Below are positions 1-7,768 of a stretch of DNA of 64,000 bases, piece by piece (the first letter of the stretch is position 1; each line of letters opens with the position of its first letter). The DNA comes from Streptomyces termitum (GTDB taxonomy: Bacteria > Actinomycetota > Actinomycetes > Streptomycetales > Streptomycetaceae): NCBI RefSeq assembly GCF_014650175.1, contig NZ_BMUL01000014.1:1-64000 (forward strand), written 5' to 3'. Below the pieces are notes generated by a model. The model made no database searches, was not told the origin of the DNA, and was given only the letters and a program-made list of their open reading frames with translations. Made by a program: the position numbers and the translations under genes.

Positions 1-190
1 GTCGAGCCGGGACGGTCAGACCGGAATGTGGCCGACCGTCCACAGCGTCCTCGCTGTGTTTTGTTTCAAAGGAACCTCGACCATCCGAAGATGGACGGGG
101 TATCAACTAATCTGGCGTTGATTTTTGGCACGCTGTTGAGTTCTCAAGGTGCGGACGCTTCCTTCAGTCCCGTATTCCGGGCCCTCCGGG
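1..190 (-). other. 16S rRNA operon leader (5' part of pre-rRNA)
   Basis: Read on the minus strand this matches what I remember of Streptomyces 16S leaders: the TTGAGAACTCAACAG element (palindrome at 136-147), then GATACCCCGTCC, then GAGGTTCCTTTGAA, then ACAGCGAGGACGCTGTG. A UUCG-capped hairpin lies at 81-94 and another stem (GGACGGTC/GACCGTCC) at 10-41. The mature 16S gene should begin within about 100 bases beyond the left edge and run leftwards. No protein gene is supported here; the short frames crossing it are chance. Confidence 0.85.
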
Positions 191-199
191 CGCTTCCTT

Positions 200-320
200 C
201 GTTTCCGACTCTATCAGATCTTTTTCGATCCGATTTCCTCGGTGCTTTCCGGTCCCGATTCTTTTTCTTTCCTCGGGGCCTTCCGGCGCTTTCCGACTTT
301 ATCAGAAGTTCTGAGTCGGA
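200..320 (-). promoter_or_regulatory. tandem rrn promoters
   Basis: Two near-copies of TCTGATA(A/G)AGTCGGAAA lie 88 bp apart on the minus strand. Their -10 hexamers are TAAAGT (296-301) and TAGAGT (208-213), and each is preceded about 20 bases upstream by GAAATC. No TTGACA-like -35 box is evident for either. Tandem promoters of this form are typical of Streptomyces rRNA operons. Confidence 0.65.
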
Positions 321-397
321 TTTCCCGCCTCCTGGTCTGCCGTCCGGGCGCACGTCGGCGCCGGGGCTTCCCGTTCTGGCGGAGCCGTAAACGTACT

Positions 398-437
398 GGA
401 GCGGGGCGCCCCGATGCAAATCGAGGCGCCCCGCTCC
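398..437 (-). terminator. rnj terminator
   Basis: A perfect 13-bp inverted repeat (398-410 with 425-437, 14-base loop) lies just after the rnj stop codon. There is no strong U tract, as is common in Streptomyces. It separates rnj from the rrn promoters. Confidence 0.75.
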
Positions 438-465
438 GGAACCGCGCTGGTCAGGCCCTTCGGGC

Positions 466-2151
466 TCAGACCTCGACGACGACCGGGAGGATCATCGGCC
501 GGCGGCGGTAGGTGTCGGAGACCCACTTGCCGACGCTGCGGCGGATCAGCTGCTGGAGCTGGTGGGGTTCGACGACGCCGTCCTGGGCGGACTTGTTCAG
601 CGCCTGCTCGATCTTCGGGCGCACCGCCTCGAAGGCGGAGTCCTCGATGCCGGCACCGCGCGCGTGGACGTGCGGGCCGCCGGTGATCTTGCCGGTGGAG
701 GAGTCGACCACCACGAAGACCGAGATGATGCCCTCCTCGCCGAGGATCCGGCGGTCCTTGAGGGAGGTCTCGGTGACGTCGCCGACCGAGAGGCCGTCCA
801 CGTACACGTACCCCGCCTGGACCTTGCCGGTGATGCGGGCGCGGCCGTCGACCAGGTCGACGACGACGCCGTCCTCGGCGATGACGATGTGGTCCTTCGG
901 GATGCCCGTCATCGCGCCGAGCTCGGCGTTGGCCCGCAGGTGGCGCCACTCGCCGTGGACCGGCATGAGGTTCTTCGGCTTGCAGATGTTGTAGAAGTAC
1001 AGCAGCTCGCCGGCCGAGGCGTGGCCCGAGACGTGGACCTTGGCGTTGCCCTTGTGGACCACGTTCGCGCCCCAGCGGGTCAGGCCGTTGATCACGCGGT
1101 AGACCGCGTTCTCGTTGCCTGGGATGAGGGACGAGGCCAGGATGACCGTGTCGCCGGGGACGATCCGGATCTGGTGGTCGCGGTTGGCCATCCGGGACAG
1201 GGCCGCCATCGGCTCGCCCTGGGAACCCGTACAGACCAGCACGACCTCGTCGTCCGGCAGGTCGTCCAGCGACCGGACGTCGACGACGAGACCGGCCGGG
1301 ACCTTGAGGTAGCCGAGGTCGCGGGCGATGCCCATGTTGCGGACCATCGAGCGGCCGACGAAGGCGACCCGGCGGCCGTACTCGTGGGCGGCGTCGAGGA
1401 TCTGCTGGATGCGGTGCACGTGGCTGGCGAAGCTCGCCACGATGATCCGCTTCTGGGCGTTCGCGAAGACGTTCCGCAGGACGTTCGAAATGTCCCGCTC
1501 GTGCGCCGTGAAACCGGGGACCTCGGCGTTCGTCGAGTCGGTGAGCAGGAGGTCGATGCCCTCCTCGCTCAGCCGGGCGAAGGCGTGCAGGTCCGTGAGG
1601 CGGTTGTCCAGCGGGAGCTGGTCCATCTTGAAGTCGCCGGTGTGGACCACCATGCCCGCGGGGGTGCGGATGGCGACCGCGAGGGCGTCCGGGATGGAGT
1701 GGTTGACCGCGATGAACTCGCAGTCGAAGGGACCGAACCGCTCGCGGTGGCCCTCGGCCACTTCGAGGGTCTGCGGCCGGATGCGGTGCTCCTGGAGCTT
1801 CGCCTCGATCAGCGCGAGGGTCAGCTTGGAGCCGATGAGGGGGATGTCCTGCCGCAGGCGCAGCAGGTACGGCACACCACCGATGTGGTCCTCGTGGCCG
1901 TGGGTGAGGACGATGCCGACGATGTCGTCGACACGGTCCCGGATCGTGGTGAAGTCGGGCAGGATCAGGTCGACGCCCGGCTGCTCCTCCTCGGGGAAGA
2001 GGACGCCGCAGTCGACGATCAGCAGCTTGCCGTCGTACTCGAAGACGGTCATGTTGCGGCCGATCTCGCCCAGACCACCGAGCGGGGTGACGCGCAGGCC
2101 GCCCTGGGGCAGCTTCGGCGGGGCGCCGAGTTCGGGATGCGGATGGCTCAA
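466..2151 (-). CDS. rnj: ribonuclease J
   Basis: A 561-residue metallo-beta-lactamase/beta-CASP ribonuclease with endo- and 5' exonuclease activity in mRNA decay and RNA maturation. The metal-binding motif HGHEDH is at residues 84-89, and the beta-CASP region with VHVSGH follows in the second half. I chose the TTG at 2149-2151: it has a GAGGAG ribosome site in front, gives the protein start MSHPHPELG usual for Streptomyces RNase J, and the upstream extension to 2202 looks non-coding. It lies downstream of dapA in the same direction, with a palindrome and short tandem repeats in its leader. Confidence 0.95.
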   Translation of the reverse strand: MSHPHPELGAPPKLPQGGLRVTPLGGLGEIGRNMTVFEYDGKLLIVDCGVLFPEEEQPGVDLILPDFTTIRDRVDDIVGIVLTHGHEDHIGGVPYLLRLRQDIPLIGSKLTLALIEAKLQEHRIRPQTLEVAEGHRERFGPFDCEFIAVNHSIPDALAVAIRTPAGMVVHTGDFKMDQLPLDNRLTDLHAFARLSEEGIDLLLTDSTNAEVPGFTAHERDISNVLRNVFANAQKRIIVASFASHVHRIQQILDAAHEYGRRVAFVGRSMVRNMGIARDLGYLKVPAGLVVDVRSLDDLPDDEVVLVCTGSQGEPMAALSRMANRDHQIRIVPGDTVILASSLIPGNENAVYRVINGLTRWGANVVHKGNAKVHVSGHASAGELLYFYNICKPKNLMPVHGEWRHLRANAELGAMTGIPKDHIVIAEDGVVVDLVDGRARITGKVQAGYVYVDGLSVGDVTETSLKDRRILGEEGIISVFVVVDSSTGKITGGPHVHARGAGIEDSAFEAVRPKIEQALNKSAQDGVVEPHQLQQLIRRSVGKWVSDTYRRRPMILPVVVEV

Positions 2152-2169
2152 AAGACTCTCCTCACCACA

Positions 2170-2199
2170 CGCGCCACGTACCGATCGGCACGTGGCGCG
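2170..2199 (-). promoter_or_regulatory. palindromic hairpin in the rnj leader
   Basis: Arms GCGCCACGT (2171-2179) and ACGTGGCGC (2190-2198) enclose the palindrome CCGATCGG. This nearly perfect 28-base palindrome ends only about eight bases before the rnj ribosome site. It could be a dapA terminator, an RNase processing site or a translational control element for rnj. Confidence 0.6.
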
Positions 2200-2227
2200 C
2201 ATGACAATCGTGCACTTGCTGTTGTCG

Positions 2228-2284
2228 GTGTTCGGTATCGCTGTTCAGTTCCGGTGTTCAGTTGTCGCGGTGTTCAGTTGTGAA
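2228..2284. repeat. short tandem repeats between dapA and rnj
   Basis: About four imperfect units of GGTGTTCAGTTG(TCGC) run through this stretch between the dapA stop and the rnj start. On the minus strand they read as repeated AACTGAACACCG. Function unknown; they lie where the rnj promoter or leader should be. Confidence 0.6.
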
Positions 2285-2292
2285 GTCCGGTG

Positions 2293-3192
2293 TCAGAGCT
2301 CTACCCCGCCGGCGGCCAGGTCGAGCCTGAGCCGATCGGTCTCCTCGGCCGAGAGGCCGACGAGCGGGAGGCGCAGCGGACCGGCCGGAAGGCCCTGGAG
2401 GGCGAGCGCGGCCTTGGTGGTCATGACGCCCTGGGTGCGGAACATGCCGGTGTAGACCGGAAGCAGCTTCTGGTGGATCTCGGTGGCCTTCGTGACCTCG
2501 CCGGCCAGGTGGGCCTCCAGGAGGGCGCGCAGGTCCGGGGTGACCAGGTGGCCGACGACCGAGACGAAGCCGACGGCGCCGACCGAGAGCAGCGGCAGGT
2601 TGAGCATGTCGTCGCCGGAGTACCAGGCGAGGCCGGAGCGGGCGATGGCCCAGCTGGCACGGCCGAGGTCGCCCTTGGCGTCCTTGTTGGCGACGATCCG
2701 GGGGTGCTCGGCGAGCCGGACGATCGTCTCGGTGTCGATCGGGACGCCGGAGCGGCCGGGGATGTCGTAGAGCATCACCGGGAGCTCGGTGGAGTCGGCG
2801 ATGGCCGAGAAGTGCTGGTACAGGCCCTCCTGCGGGGGCTTGTTGTAGTACGGCGTGACCGCGAGGAGGCCGTGGGCGCCGTCGCGCTCGGCGGCGCGGG
2901 CCAGCTCGACGGAGTGGCGGGTGTCGTTGGTGCCGATGCCGGCGACGACGTGGGCGCGGTCGCCCACCGCCTCCAGGACGGCCCGTACGAGCTGCGATTT
3001 CTCCGCGTCACTGGTGGTGGGGGACTCGCCGGTGGTGCCGTTGACGATCAGGCCGTCGTTGCCCGCGTCCACGAGGTGGGCGGCGAGTCGCCGGGCGCCG
3101 TCGAGGTCGAGTGCGCCGTCCGCCGTGAAGGGCGTGACCATGGCGGTGAGGACCCTCCCGAAGGGGGTCTGCGGAGTGGAGATCGGAGCCAT
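2293..3192 (-). CDS. dapA: 4-hydroxy-tetrahydrodipicolinate synthase
   Basis: DapA condenses pyruvate with aspartate semialdehyde in the diaminopimelate/lysine pathway. The 299-residue length fits the family. Visible landmarks are the NGTTGES substrate loop (51-57), the tyrosine in LYDIPGRSG (Tyr142) and the probable Schiff-base lysine in VANKDAKG (about Lys170). The ATG at 3190-3192 gives the usual MAPxSTPQTPFGR start; a GTG three codons upstream is possible. Neighbours thyX and rnj on the same strand are a conserved actinomycete arrangement. Confidence 0.95.
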   Translation of the reverse strand: MAPISTPQTPFGRVLTAMVTPFTADGALDLDGARRLAAHLVDAGNDGLIVNGTTGESPTTSDAEKSQLVRAVLEAVGDRAHVVAGIGTNDTRHSVELARAAERDGAHGLLAVTPYYNKPPQEGLYQHFSAIADSTELPVMLYDIPGRSGVPIDTETIVRLAEHPRIVANKDAKGDLGRASWAIARSGLAWYSGDDMLNLPLLSVGAVGFVSVVGHLVTPDLRALLEAHLAGEVTKATEIHQKLLPVYTGMFRTQGVMTTKAALALQGLPAGPLRLPLVGLSAEETDRLRLDLAAGGVEL

Positions 3193-3253
3193 GGGTAACA
3201 CGCTACTCGCTGCTCAGCGCCGGGTGTCCCCTCGGGGGACGTCAGAAGAGGAG

Positions 3254-3291
3254 CCCGGCACTGCCTGCTCGGGGGTTCAAGCAGTGCCGGG
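3254..3291 (-). terminator. thyX terminator
   Basis: A perfect 11-bp inverted repeat (CCCGGCACTGC 3254-3264 with 3281-3291) lies between the thyX stop and the dapA start, followed on the minus strand by a pyrimidine-rich run. Confidence 0.7.
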
Positions 3292-3369
3292 TCCGTTTGA
3301 TCAGCCTAGATGAACTTCTCGAAACGTCGCAATATGGACACTTCGCAGGGGTGAGCGAACATCTGTGCC

Positions 3370-4110
3370 CTACGGGGCGACGCGGCCGTTCTTGTTGAAG
3401 GCGGCGTGGGTCAGCGGCATCAGCCGGGCCCAGTGCGCCTCCATCCGCTCCCCGACCATCTCGATCTCGCGCTGCGGGAAGGAGGGGACCGCGGCCAGCT
3501 CGTGCTGGGTGCGCAGGCCGAGGAAGTGCATCAGCGAGCGCGCGTTGCAGGTGGCGTACATCGAGGAGTAGAGGCCCACCGGGAGGACCGCGCGGGCGAC
3601 CTCGCGGGCGACGCCGGCGGCGAGCATCTCCTGGTACGTCTCGTACGCCCGGCGGTACGACTCCTCCATCGCGCGGCCGGTCAGCTCGTGCTGCTCCGGG
3701 GTGCCCTCGACGAAGACGTACTTGCCCGGCCGGCCCTCCTGGACCAGCTTGCGGGAGGTGTCGGGGACGTAGAAGACCGGCTGGAGCTCCCGGTAGCGGC
3801 CCGACTCCTCGTTGTACGACCAGCCCACCCGGTGCCGCATGAACTCGCGGAAGACGAAGATGGGGGCGCTGATGAAGAAGGTCATCGAGTTGTGCTCGAA
3901 CGGGCTGCCGTGGCGGTCCCGCATCAGGTAGTTGATCAGGCCCTTCGAGCGCTCCGGGTCCTTCTGGAGCTCGTCGAGGGACTGCTCCCCCGCCGTGGAG
4001 ACCCGGGCCGCCCACAGGACGTCGGAGTCGGTCGCGGCGCTCTTGACCAGCTCGACGGTGACGTCGCTCCGCAGGTCGATCTTGACGGGCTCGGTGGGGG
4101 TGTCGGTCAC
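3370..4110 (-). CDS. thyX: flavin-dependent thymidylate synthase
   Basis: ThyX makes dTMP from dUMP using methylene-tetrahydrofolate, FAD and NADPH. The ThyX signature RHRVGWSYNEES is complete (Arg92, His93, Arg94 to Ser103). The 246-residue form starts at the GTG at 4108-4110, giving MTDTPTEPVK as in relatives, with GGAAGG upstream; the extension to 4230 is not family-like. It is divergent from the small membrane gene at 4321 and followed by a good terminator. Confidence 0.95.
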   Translation of the reverse strand: MTDTPTEPVKIDLRSDVTVELVKSAATDSDVLWAARVSTAGEQSLDELQKDPERSKGLINYLMRDRHGSPFEHNSMTFFISAPIFVFREFMRHRVGWSYNEESGRYRELQPVFYVPDTSRKLVQEGRPGKYVFVEGTPEQHELTGRAMEESYRRAYETYQEMLAAGVAREVARAVLPVGLYSSMYATCNARSLMHFLGLRTQHELAAVPSFPQREIEMVGERMEAHWARLMPLTHAAFNKNGRVAP

Positions 4111-4320
4111 CAGGTGTGCCTTCCAGTCGCCGGTGCAGCAGTCGTCCACTCTAACGACGTGCGCCCCGTCCGACGACGTCCACCCCGAGGGGGAGGCGGT
4201 GCGTTCCGGCCTCCGTCCGCAGGAGGACATTCGGCTGGTTCGGTGAAAAACGGCACCTTATCCCCGGTTCTCTCGTCTGTACCTGTGAGACGTACGACGA
4301 CCACCGAGGAGAGTGCCCCC

Positions 4321-4560
4321 ATGTTCAGGCGGAGAGAGTCCGTACCGTTCGCGTTCGTGGCGGAGGCCGACGATTTCCGCAGTAACGTCACTCCGCCGCC
4401 GCGGGAACGGCTCGCGCCCGGCCAGATCGTCGGCCGTACGCTGCTCGGGCTCACCGTCGCGGCGGGCCTGGTCGGCGCCCTCGTACTCGGGATGCCCTCC
4501 CTCGACACCACGAACGCGCCCGGGCACCGGCAGCAGTCCGAAGCCTCCGACAACCGCTGA
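4321..4560 (+). CDS. small single-pass membrane protein, unknown
   Basis: A 79-residue protein with an arginine-rich, acidic N-terminal cytoplasmic segment, one hydrophobic helix at about residues 38-60, and a short polar tail. The ATG at 4321 follows a purine-rich stretch (GAGGAGAG) at a plausible distance. It lies between divergent thyX and the next plus-strand membrane gene, so the two may be co-transcribed. I do not recognise a function; lack of frameshifts and conserved-looking charge pattern support a real gene. Confidence 0.65.
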   Translation: MFRRRESVPFAFVAEADDFRSNVTPPPRERLAPGQIVGRTLLGLTVAAGLVGALVLGMPSLDTTNAPGHRQQSEASDNR

Positions 4561-4614
4561 GGTAGCCTCACCGGGCACCGCCCCTTCGAGCGTGCTTGTG
4601 AGTGAGGAACTGCC

Positions 4615-5163
4615 GTGCCCCTGCCCTTCCTGACGGCCGACCGTGCCTTCGACACCACCGATGCCGTCGCGCTCCCGTTCGACGACCACGACCAGTGGCG
4701 CCGTCCGTACCGTCCGGGGCCCTACCGGGTCGGTGCGGCGGCGCTCGCGCTGCTGCTCGCCTCGTTCGTCCTGCTCGCCGCGGTGATCATCGTGGCGGCG
4801 GGGTCGTTCGGCGGCGGCATCGCCACCTTCGCCTTCGCCGTGCTGATCATCCTGGCCTCGCTGCGCCTGCTGCGCATGGGCACCTGGGTCAGCCGCGCCG
4901 GTGTGCGCCGAATCGGCTTCTTCGTCACCACCACCACGCCGTGGGCGAAGGTGGGCTCGGTCCGCACCGCCCAGCAGCCGGTGCGCTGGCTGAACTTCCC
5001 CCGGACCGTCCAGGGCCAGGCCCTGGTCCTGGACCGCGCGGCCGGTGAGCGGCTGCTGCTGCTCACCGACCACAACGCGGACTTCCTCTCCCGGAGCGAA
5101 GCCTTCGACCGGGCCGCCGACACCGTCGAGGCGTGGCACGCCGAGTACGGCGTCAGGCGCTGA
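4615..5163 (+). CDS. two-helix membrane protein, unknown
   Basis: A 182-residue protein starting at a GTG preceded by GTGAGGAA. Two adjacent hydrophobic helices (about 40-62 and 65-85) are followed by a roughly 95-residue cytoplasmic domain beginning with the sequence GVRRIGFFVTTTTPWAKVG. The two-helix-plus-compact-domain layout resembles bacterial PH-like membrane proteins, but that is only inference. Its last 11 bases overlap the 3' end of the convergent gene at 5153-5605. Confidence 0.7.
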   Translation: MPLPFLTADRAFDTTDAVALPFDDHDQWRRPYRPGPYRVGAAALALLLASFVLLAAVIIVAAGSFGGGIATFAFAVLIILASLRLLRMGTWVSRAGVRRIGFFVTTTTPWAKVGSVRTAQQPVRWLNFPRTVQGQALVLDRAAGERLLLLTDHNADFLSRSEAFDRAADTVEAWHAEYGVRR

Positions 5164-5605
5164 CCGGACGGCCCGCGTGCAGCGCGATCGCCCGCTGCAT
5201 CGCCTTGCGGGCCCGCGGGGTGTCGCGGGCGTCGTGATAGGCCACCGCGAGCCGGAACCAGCAGCGCCAGTCCTCCGGTGACTCCTCCGTCTCGGCCTTG
5301 CGCAGCGCGAAGACCTCGTCGGCGGAGTCCCGGTCGATCCGGCCGCCCTGGGTGCGCCGCAGCTCGTCGACGGGCAGCCCGCCCTCGGCCTCCAGCTCCG
5401 CCGCCAGGCGGTGGGCCCGGCGGGCGAAGCTGGTGTTCTTCCAGAGGAACCAGCCGCCGACGCACGGCATCAGGAACGCCACCGCGCCCATCGCCATGGC
5501 CGCCGGCTCGCCGGTCAGGAGGAGCAGTACGCCCTCCATCCCCACCACCCCGAAGACCAGCACGAGGACGGTGGCGAGGAAGACGTACGTGATCTTGCCG
5601 CCCAT
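5153..5605 (-). CDS. membrane protein with TPR-like C-terminus, unknown
   Basis: A 150-residue protein. Two hydrophobic helices (about 5-27 and 35-55) precede a helical, charged domain whose end (WRCWFRLAVAYHDARDTPRA) looks like a tetratricopeptide hairpin. It begins only five bases after dapB ends, so it is probably co-transcribed with dapB. It overlaps the convergent upstream gene by 11 bases. Function not recognised; a scaffold role would fit the TPR-like part but is inference. Confidence 0.7.
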   Translation of the reverse strand: MGGKITYVFLATVLVLVFGVVGMEGVLLLLTGEPAAMAMGAVAFLMPCVGGWFLWKNTSFARRAHRLAAELEAEGGLPVDELRRTQGGRIDRDSADEVFALRKAETEESPEDWRCWFRLAVAYHDARDTPRARKAMQRAIALHAGRPVSA

Positions 5606-5610
5606 GACCG

Positions 5611-6363
5611 TCAGCCCAGGTCCAGGAAGTGCTCCAGGCCGAACGTGAGGCCCGGGGAGTCCACCACGCGGCGGGTCCCCAGCAGCACGCCCGGCATGAA
5701 GCCAGAGTGGTTCAGCGAGTCGTGGCGGATCGTGAGGGTCTCGCCCTCGCCGCCGAGCAGCACCTCCTGGTGGGCCAGCAGGCCCCGGAGCCGTACCGCG
5801 TGGACCGGGACGCCGTCCACGTCCGCGCCGCGGGCGCCCGGGAGGGCGGTGGCGGTCGCGTCCGGCTGGGCGGGCAGGCCCGCCTCGGCGCGGGCCTTCG
5901 CGATCAGCTGGGCGGTGCGGGTGGCGGTGCCCGAGGGGGCGTCCACCTTGTTCGGGTGGTGCAGCTCGACGACCTCGACCGACTCGAAGTACGGGGCCGC
6001 GAGCTGCGCGAACCGCATGGTGAGGACCGCCCCGATGGAGAAGTTCGGGGCGATGAGGACGCCGGTCGCCGGAGAGGCGGCGAGCCAGCCGTCCAGCCGC
6101 GCGAGGCGCTCCTCGGTCCAGCCGGTGGTGCCGACGACGGCGTGGATGCCGTGGCCCACGCAGTATTCGAGGTTGGCCATGACCGAGTCGGGAGTGGTCA
6201 GCTCGACGACGACCTGGGCGCCCGCCCCGGTGAGGGCCTCCAGGTCGTCGCCGCGGCCCAGGGCCGCGACCAGTTCCATGTCCTCGGCGGCCTCGACGGC
6301 CTTCACGGCCGCGGAGCCGATGCGGCCCCGGGCACCGAGGACCGCCACGCGCAGCTTGCTCAT
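5611..6363 (-). CDS. dapB: 4-hydroxy-tetrahydrodipicolinate reductase
   Basis: DapB reduces the DapA product with NAD(P)H in lysine/diaminopimelate synthesis. The 250-residue protein has the Rossmann glycine motif VLGARGRIG near residue 8, and the catalytic/substrate motif ELHHPNKVDAPSGTA (His135, His136, Lys139). The ATG at 6361-6363 gives MSKLRVAVLGA, the normal start. It follows the M16 peptidase gene by 25 bases on the same strand and leads into the TPR-like membrane gene. Confidence 0.96.
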   Translation of the reverse strand: MSKLRVAVLGARGRIGSAAVKAVEAAEDMELVAALGRGDDLEALTGAGAQVVVELTTPDSVMANLEYCVGHGIHAVVGTTGWTEERLARLDGWLAASPATGVLIAPNFSIGAVLTMRFAQLAAPYFESVEVVELHHPNKVDAPSGTATRTAQLIAKARAEAGLPAQPDATATALPGARGADVDGVPVHAVRLRGLLAHQEVLLGGEGETLTIRHDSLNHSGFMPGVLLGTRRVVDSPGLTFGLEHFLDLG

Positions 6364-6388
6364 CGCACTTCTTCCTTAGGGGTGGAGG

Positions 6389-7768
6389 TCAGGAGACGGC
6401 CTGGTGGAGGCGGTCCGCCTGCTTGTCCTTCAGCGGTCCTATCACCGAGAGCGAGGGCCGCCGGGTGAGCACGTCGCGGGCGACCTCCCGGACCTCGTCC
6501 GGGGTGACGGCCGCGATCCGGGCCAGCATGTCGTCGACCGACATCTGGGTGCCCCAGCACAGCTCGCTCTTGCCGATGCGGTTCATCAGCGCGCCGGTGT
6601 CCTCCAGGCCGAGGACCGTGGAGCCGGAGAGCTGGCCGACCGCGCGGGAGATCTCCTCGTCGGTGAGGCCCTCGGCGGCGACCTTGTCGAGCTCGTCCCG
6701 GCAGATCCGCAGCACGTCGTGGATCTGGCTGGGGCGGCAGCCCGCGTACACGCCGAACAGTCCGCAGTCGGCGAAGCCCGAGGTGTACGAGTACACGCTG
6801 TAGGCCAGGCCGCGCTTCTCCCGGACCTCCTGGAAGAGGCGGGAGGACATGCCGCCGCCGAGGGCGGTGTTCAGCACGCCGAGCGCCCAGCGGCGGTCGT
6901 CGGTGCGGGCCAGGCCCGGCATGCCGAGGACGACGTGCGCCTGCTCGGTCTTGCGGCCGAGCAGTTCGACCCGGCCGGCCGTGCGGATGGTCCGCAGCCC
7001 GTCGCGGGGGGCGATCGGGGCGGCGTCGGTACGGCCCAGGGCGCCGGCCCGCTCGAAGGCGCGGCGGACCTGCCGCACCACGGTGGCGTGGTCCACGTTG
7101 CCCGCGGCGGCGACGACCAGGTGGGTGGGGTCGTAGTGCTTCTTGTAGAAGCGGGCGATCCGGCCCCGGTCGAGCGCGTTGATCGTGTCGACGGTGCCGA
7201 GGACCGGGCGGCCCAGCGGGGTGTCGCCGAACATGGTCTGCGCGAACAGGTCGTGCACCACGTCGCCGGGGTCGTCCTCGGTCATCGCGATCTCTTCGAG
7301 GATGACGCCGCGCTCGGCGTCGACGTCCTCCTCGCGGATGAGCGAGCCGGTGAGCATGTCGCAGACGACGTCGATCGCCAGCGGCAGGTCGGTGTCGAGG
7401 ACCCGGGCGTAGTAGCAGGTGTACTCCTTCGCCGTGAAGGCGTTCATCTCTCCGCCGACCGCGTCGATCGCGGAGGAGATGTCGAGGGCGGACCGCCGCG
7501 CGGTGCCCTTGAAGAGGAGGTGCTCCAGGTAGTGGGTGGCGCCGTTGAGCGCGGGGGTCTCGTCGCGGGAACCGACGTGGGCCCAGATGCCGAAGGTCGC
7601 CGAGCGCACCGAGGGGAGGGTCTCGGTGACGATGCGGAGGCCGCCGGGGAGGGTCGTGCGGCGGACGGTGCCGATGCCGTCCTTGCCCGGGAGAAGCGTT
7701 TGGGTACGGGCGACGGCCCGCCCCCCGGTGGAGGGGCGGGCCGTCGTCGCGGAACTACGGGACGTCAC
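6389..7768 (-). CDS. M16 family zinc metallopeptidase
   Basis: A 459-residue single-chain member of the mitochondrial-processing-peptidase/insulinase family. The inverted zinc motif HYLEH is at residues 79-83, with the third ligand probably Glu158 or Glu159 in VILEEIAM, and the C-terminal M16 homology domain follows. The GTG at 7766-7768 overlaps the pnp stop as GTGA, so translation is likely coupled to pnp. A PNPase-M16 peptidase pairing is common in actinomycetes; the peptidase substrate is unknown. Confidence 0.9.
   Translation of the reverse strand: MTSRSSATTARPSTGGRAVARTQTLLPGKDGIGTVRRTTLPGGLRIVTETLPSVRSATFGIWAHVGSRDETPALNGATHYLEHLLFKGTARRSALDISSAIDAVGGEMNAFTAKEYTCYYARVLDTDLPLAIDVVCDMLTGSLIREEDVDAERGVILEEIAMTEDDPGDVVHDLFAQTMFGDTPLGRPVLGTVDTINALDRGRIARFYKKHYDPTHLVVAAAGNVDHATVVRQVRRAFERAGALGRTDAAPIAPRDGLRTIRTAGRVELLGRKTEQAHVVLGMPGLARTDDRRWALGVLNTALGGGMSSRLFQEVREKRGLAYSVYSYTSGFADCGLFGVYAGCRPSQIHDVLRICRDELDKVAAEGLTDEEISRAVGQLSGSTVLGLEDTGALMNRIGKSELCWGTQMSVDDMLARIAAVTPDEVREVARDVLTRRPSLSVIGPLKDKQADRLHQAVS

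Noticed and set aside
28..511. Short frames at the left edge
   Set aside because: They overlap the rRNA leader, tandem promoters and the rnj terminator, which explain the sequence.
3260..3295. A GGGTTCAAGC string resembling a tRNA T-loop
   Set aside because: No T-arm stem or acceptor stem can be formed; it is the loop of the thyX terminator.
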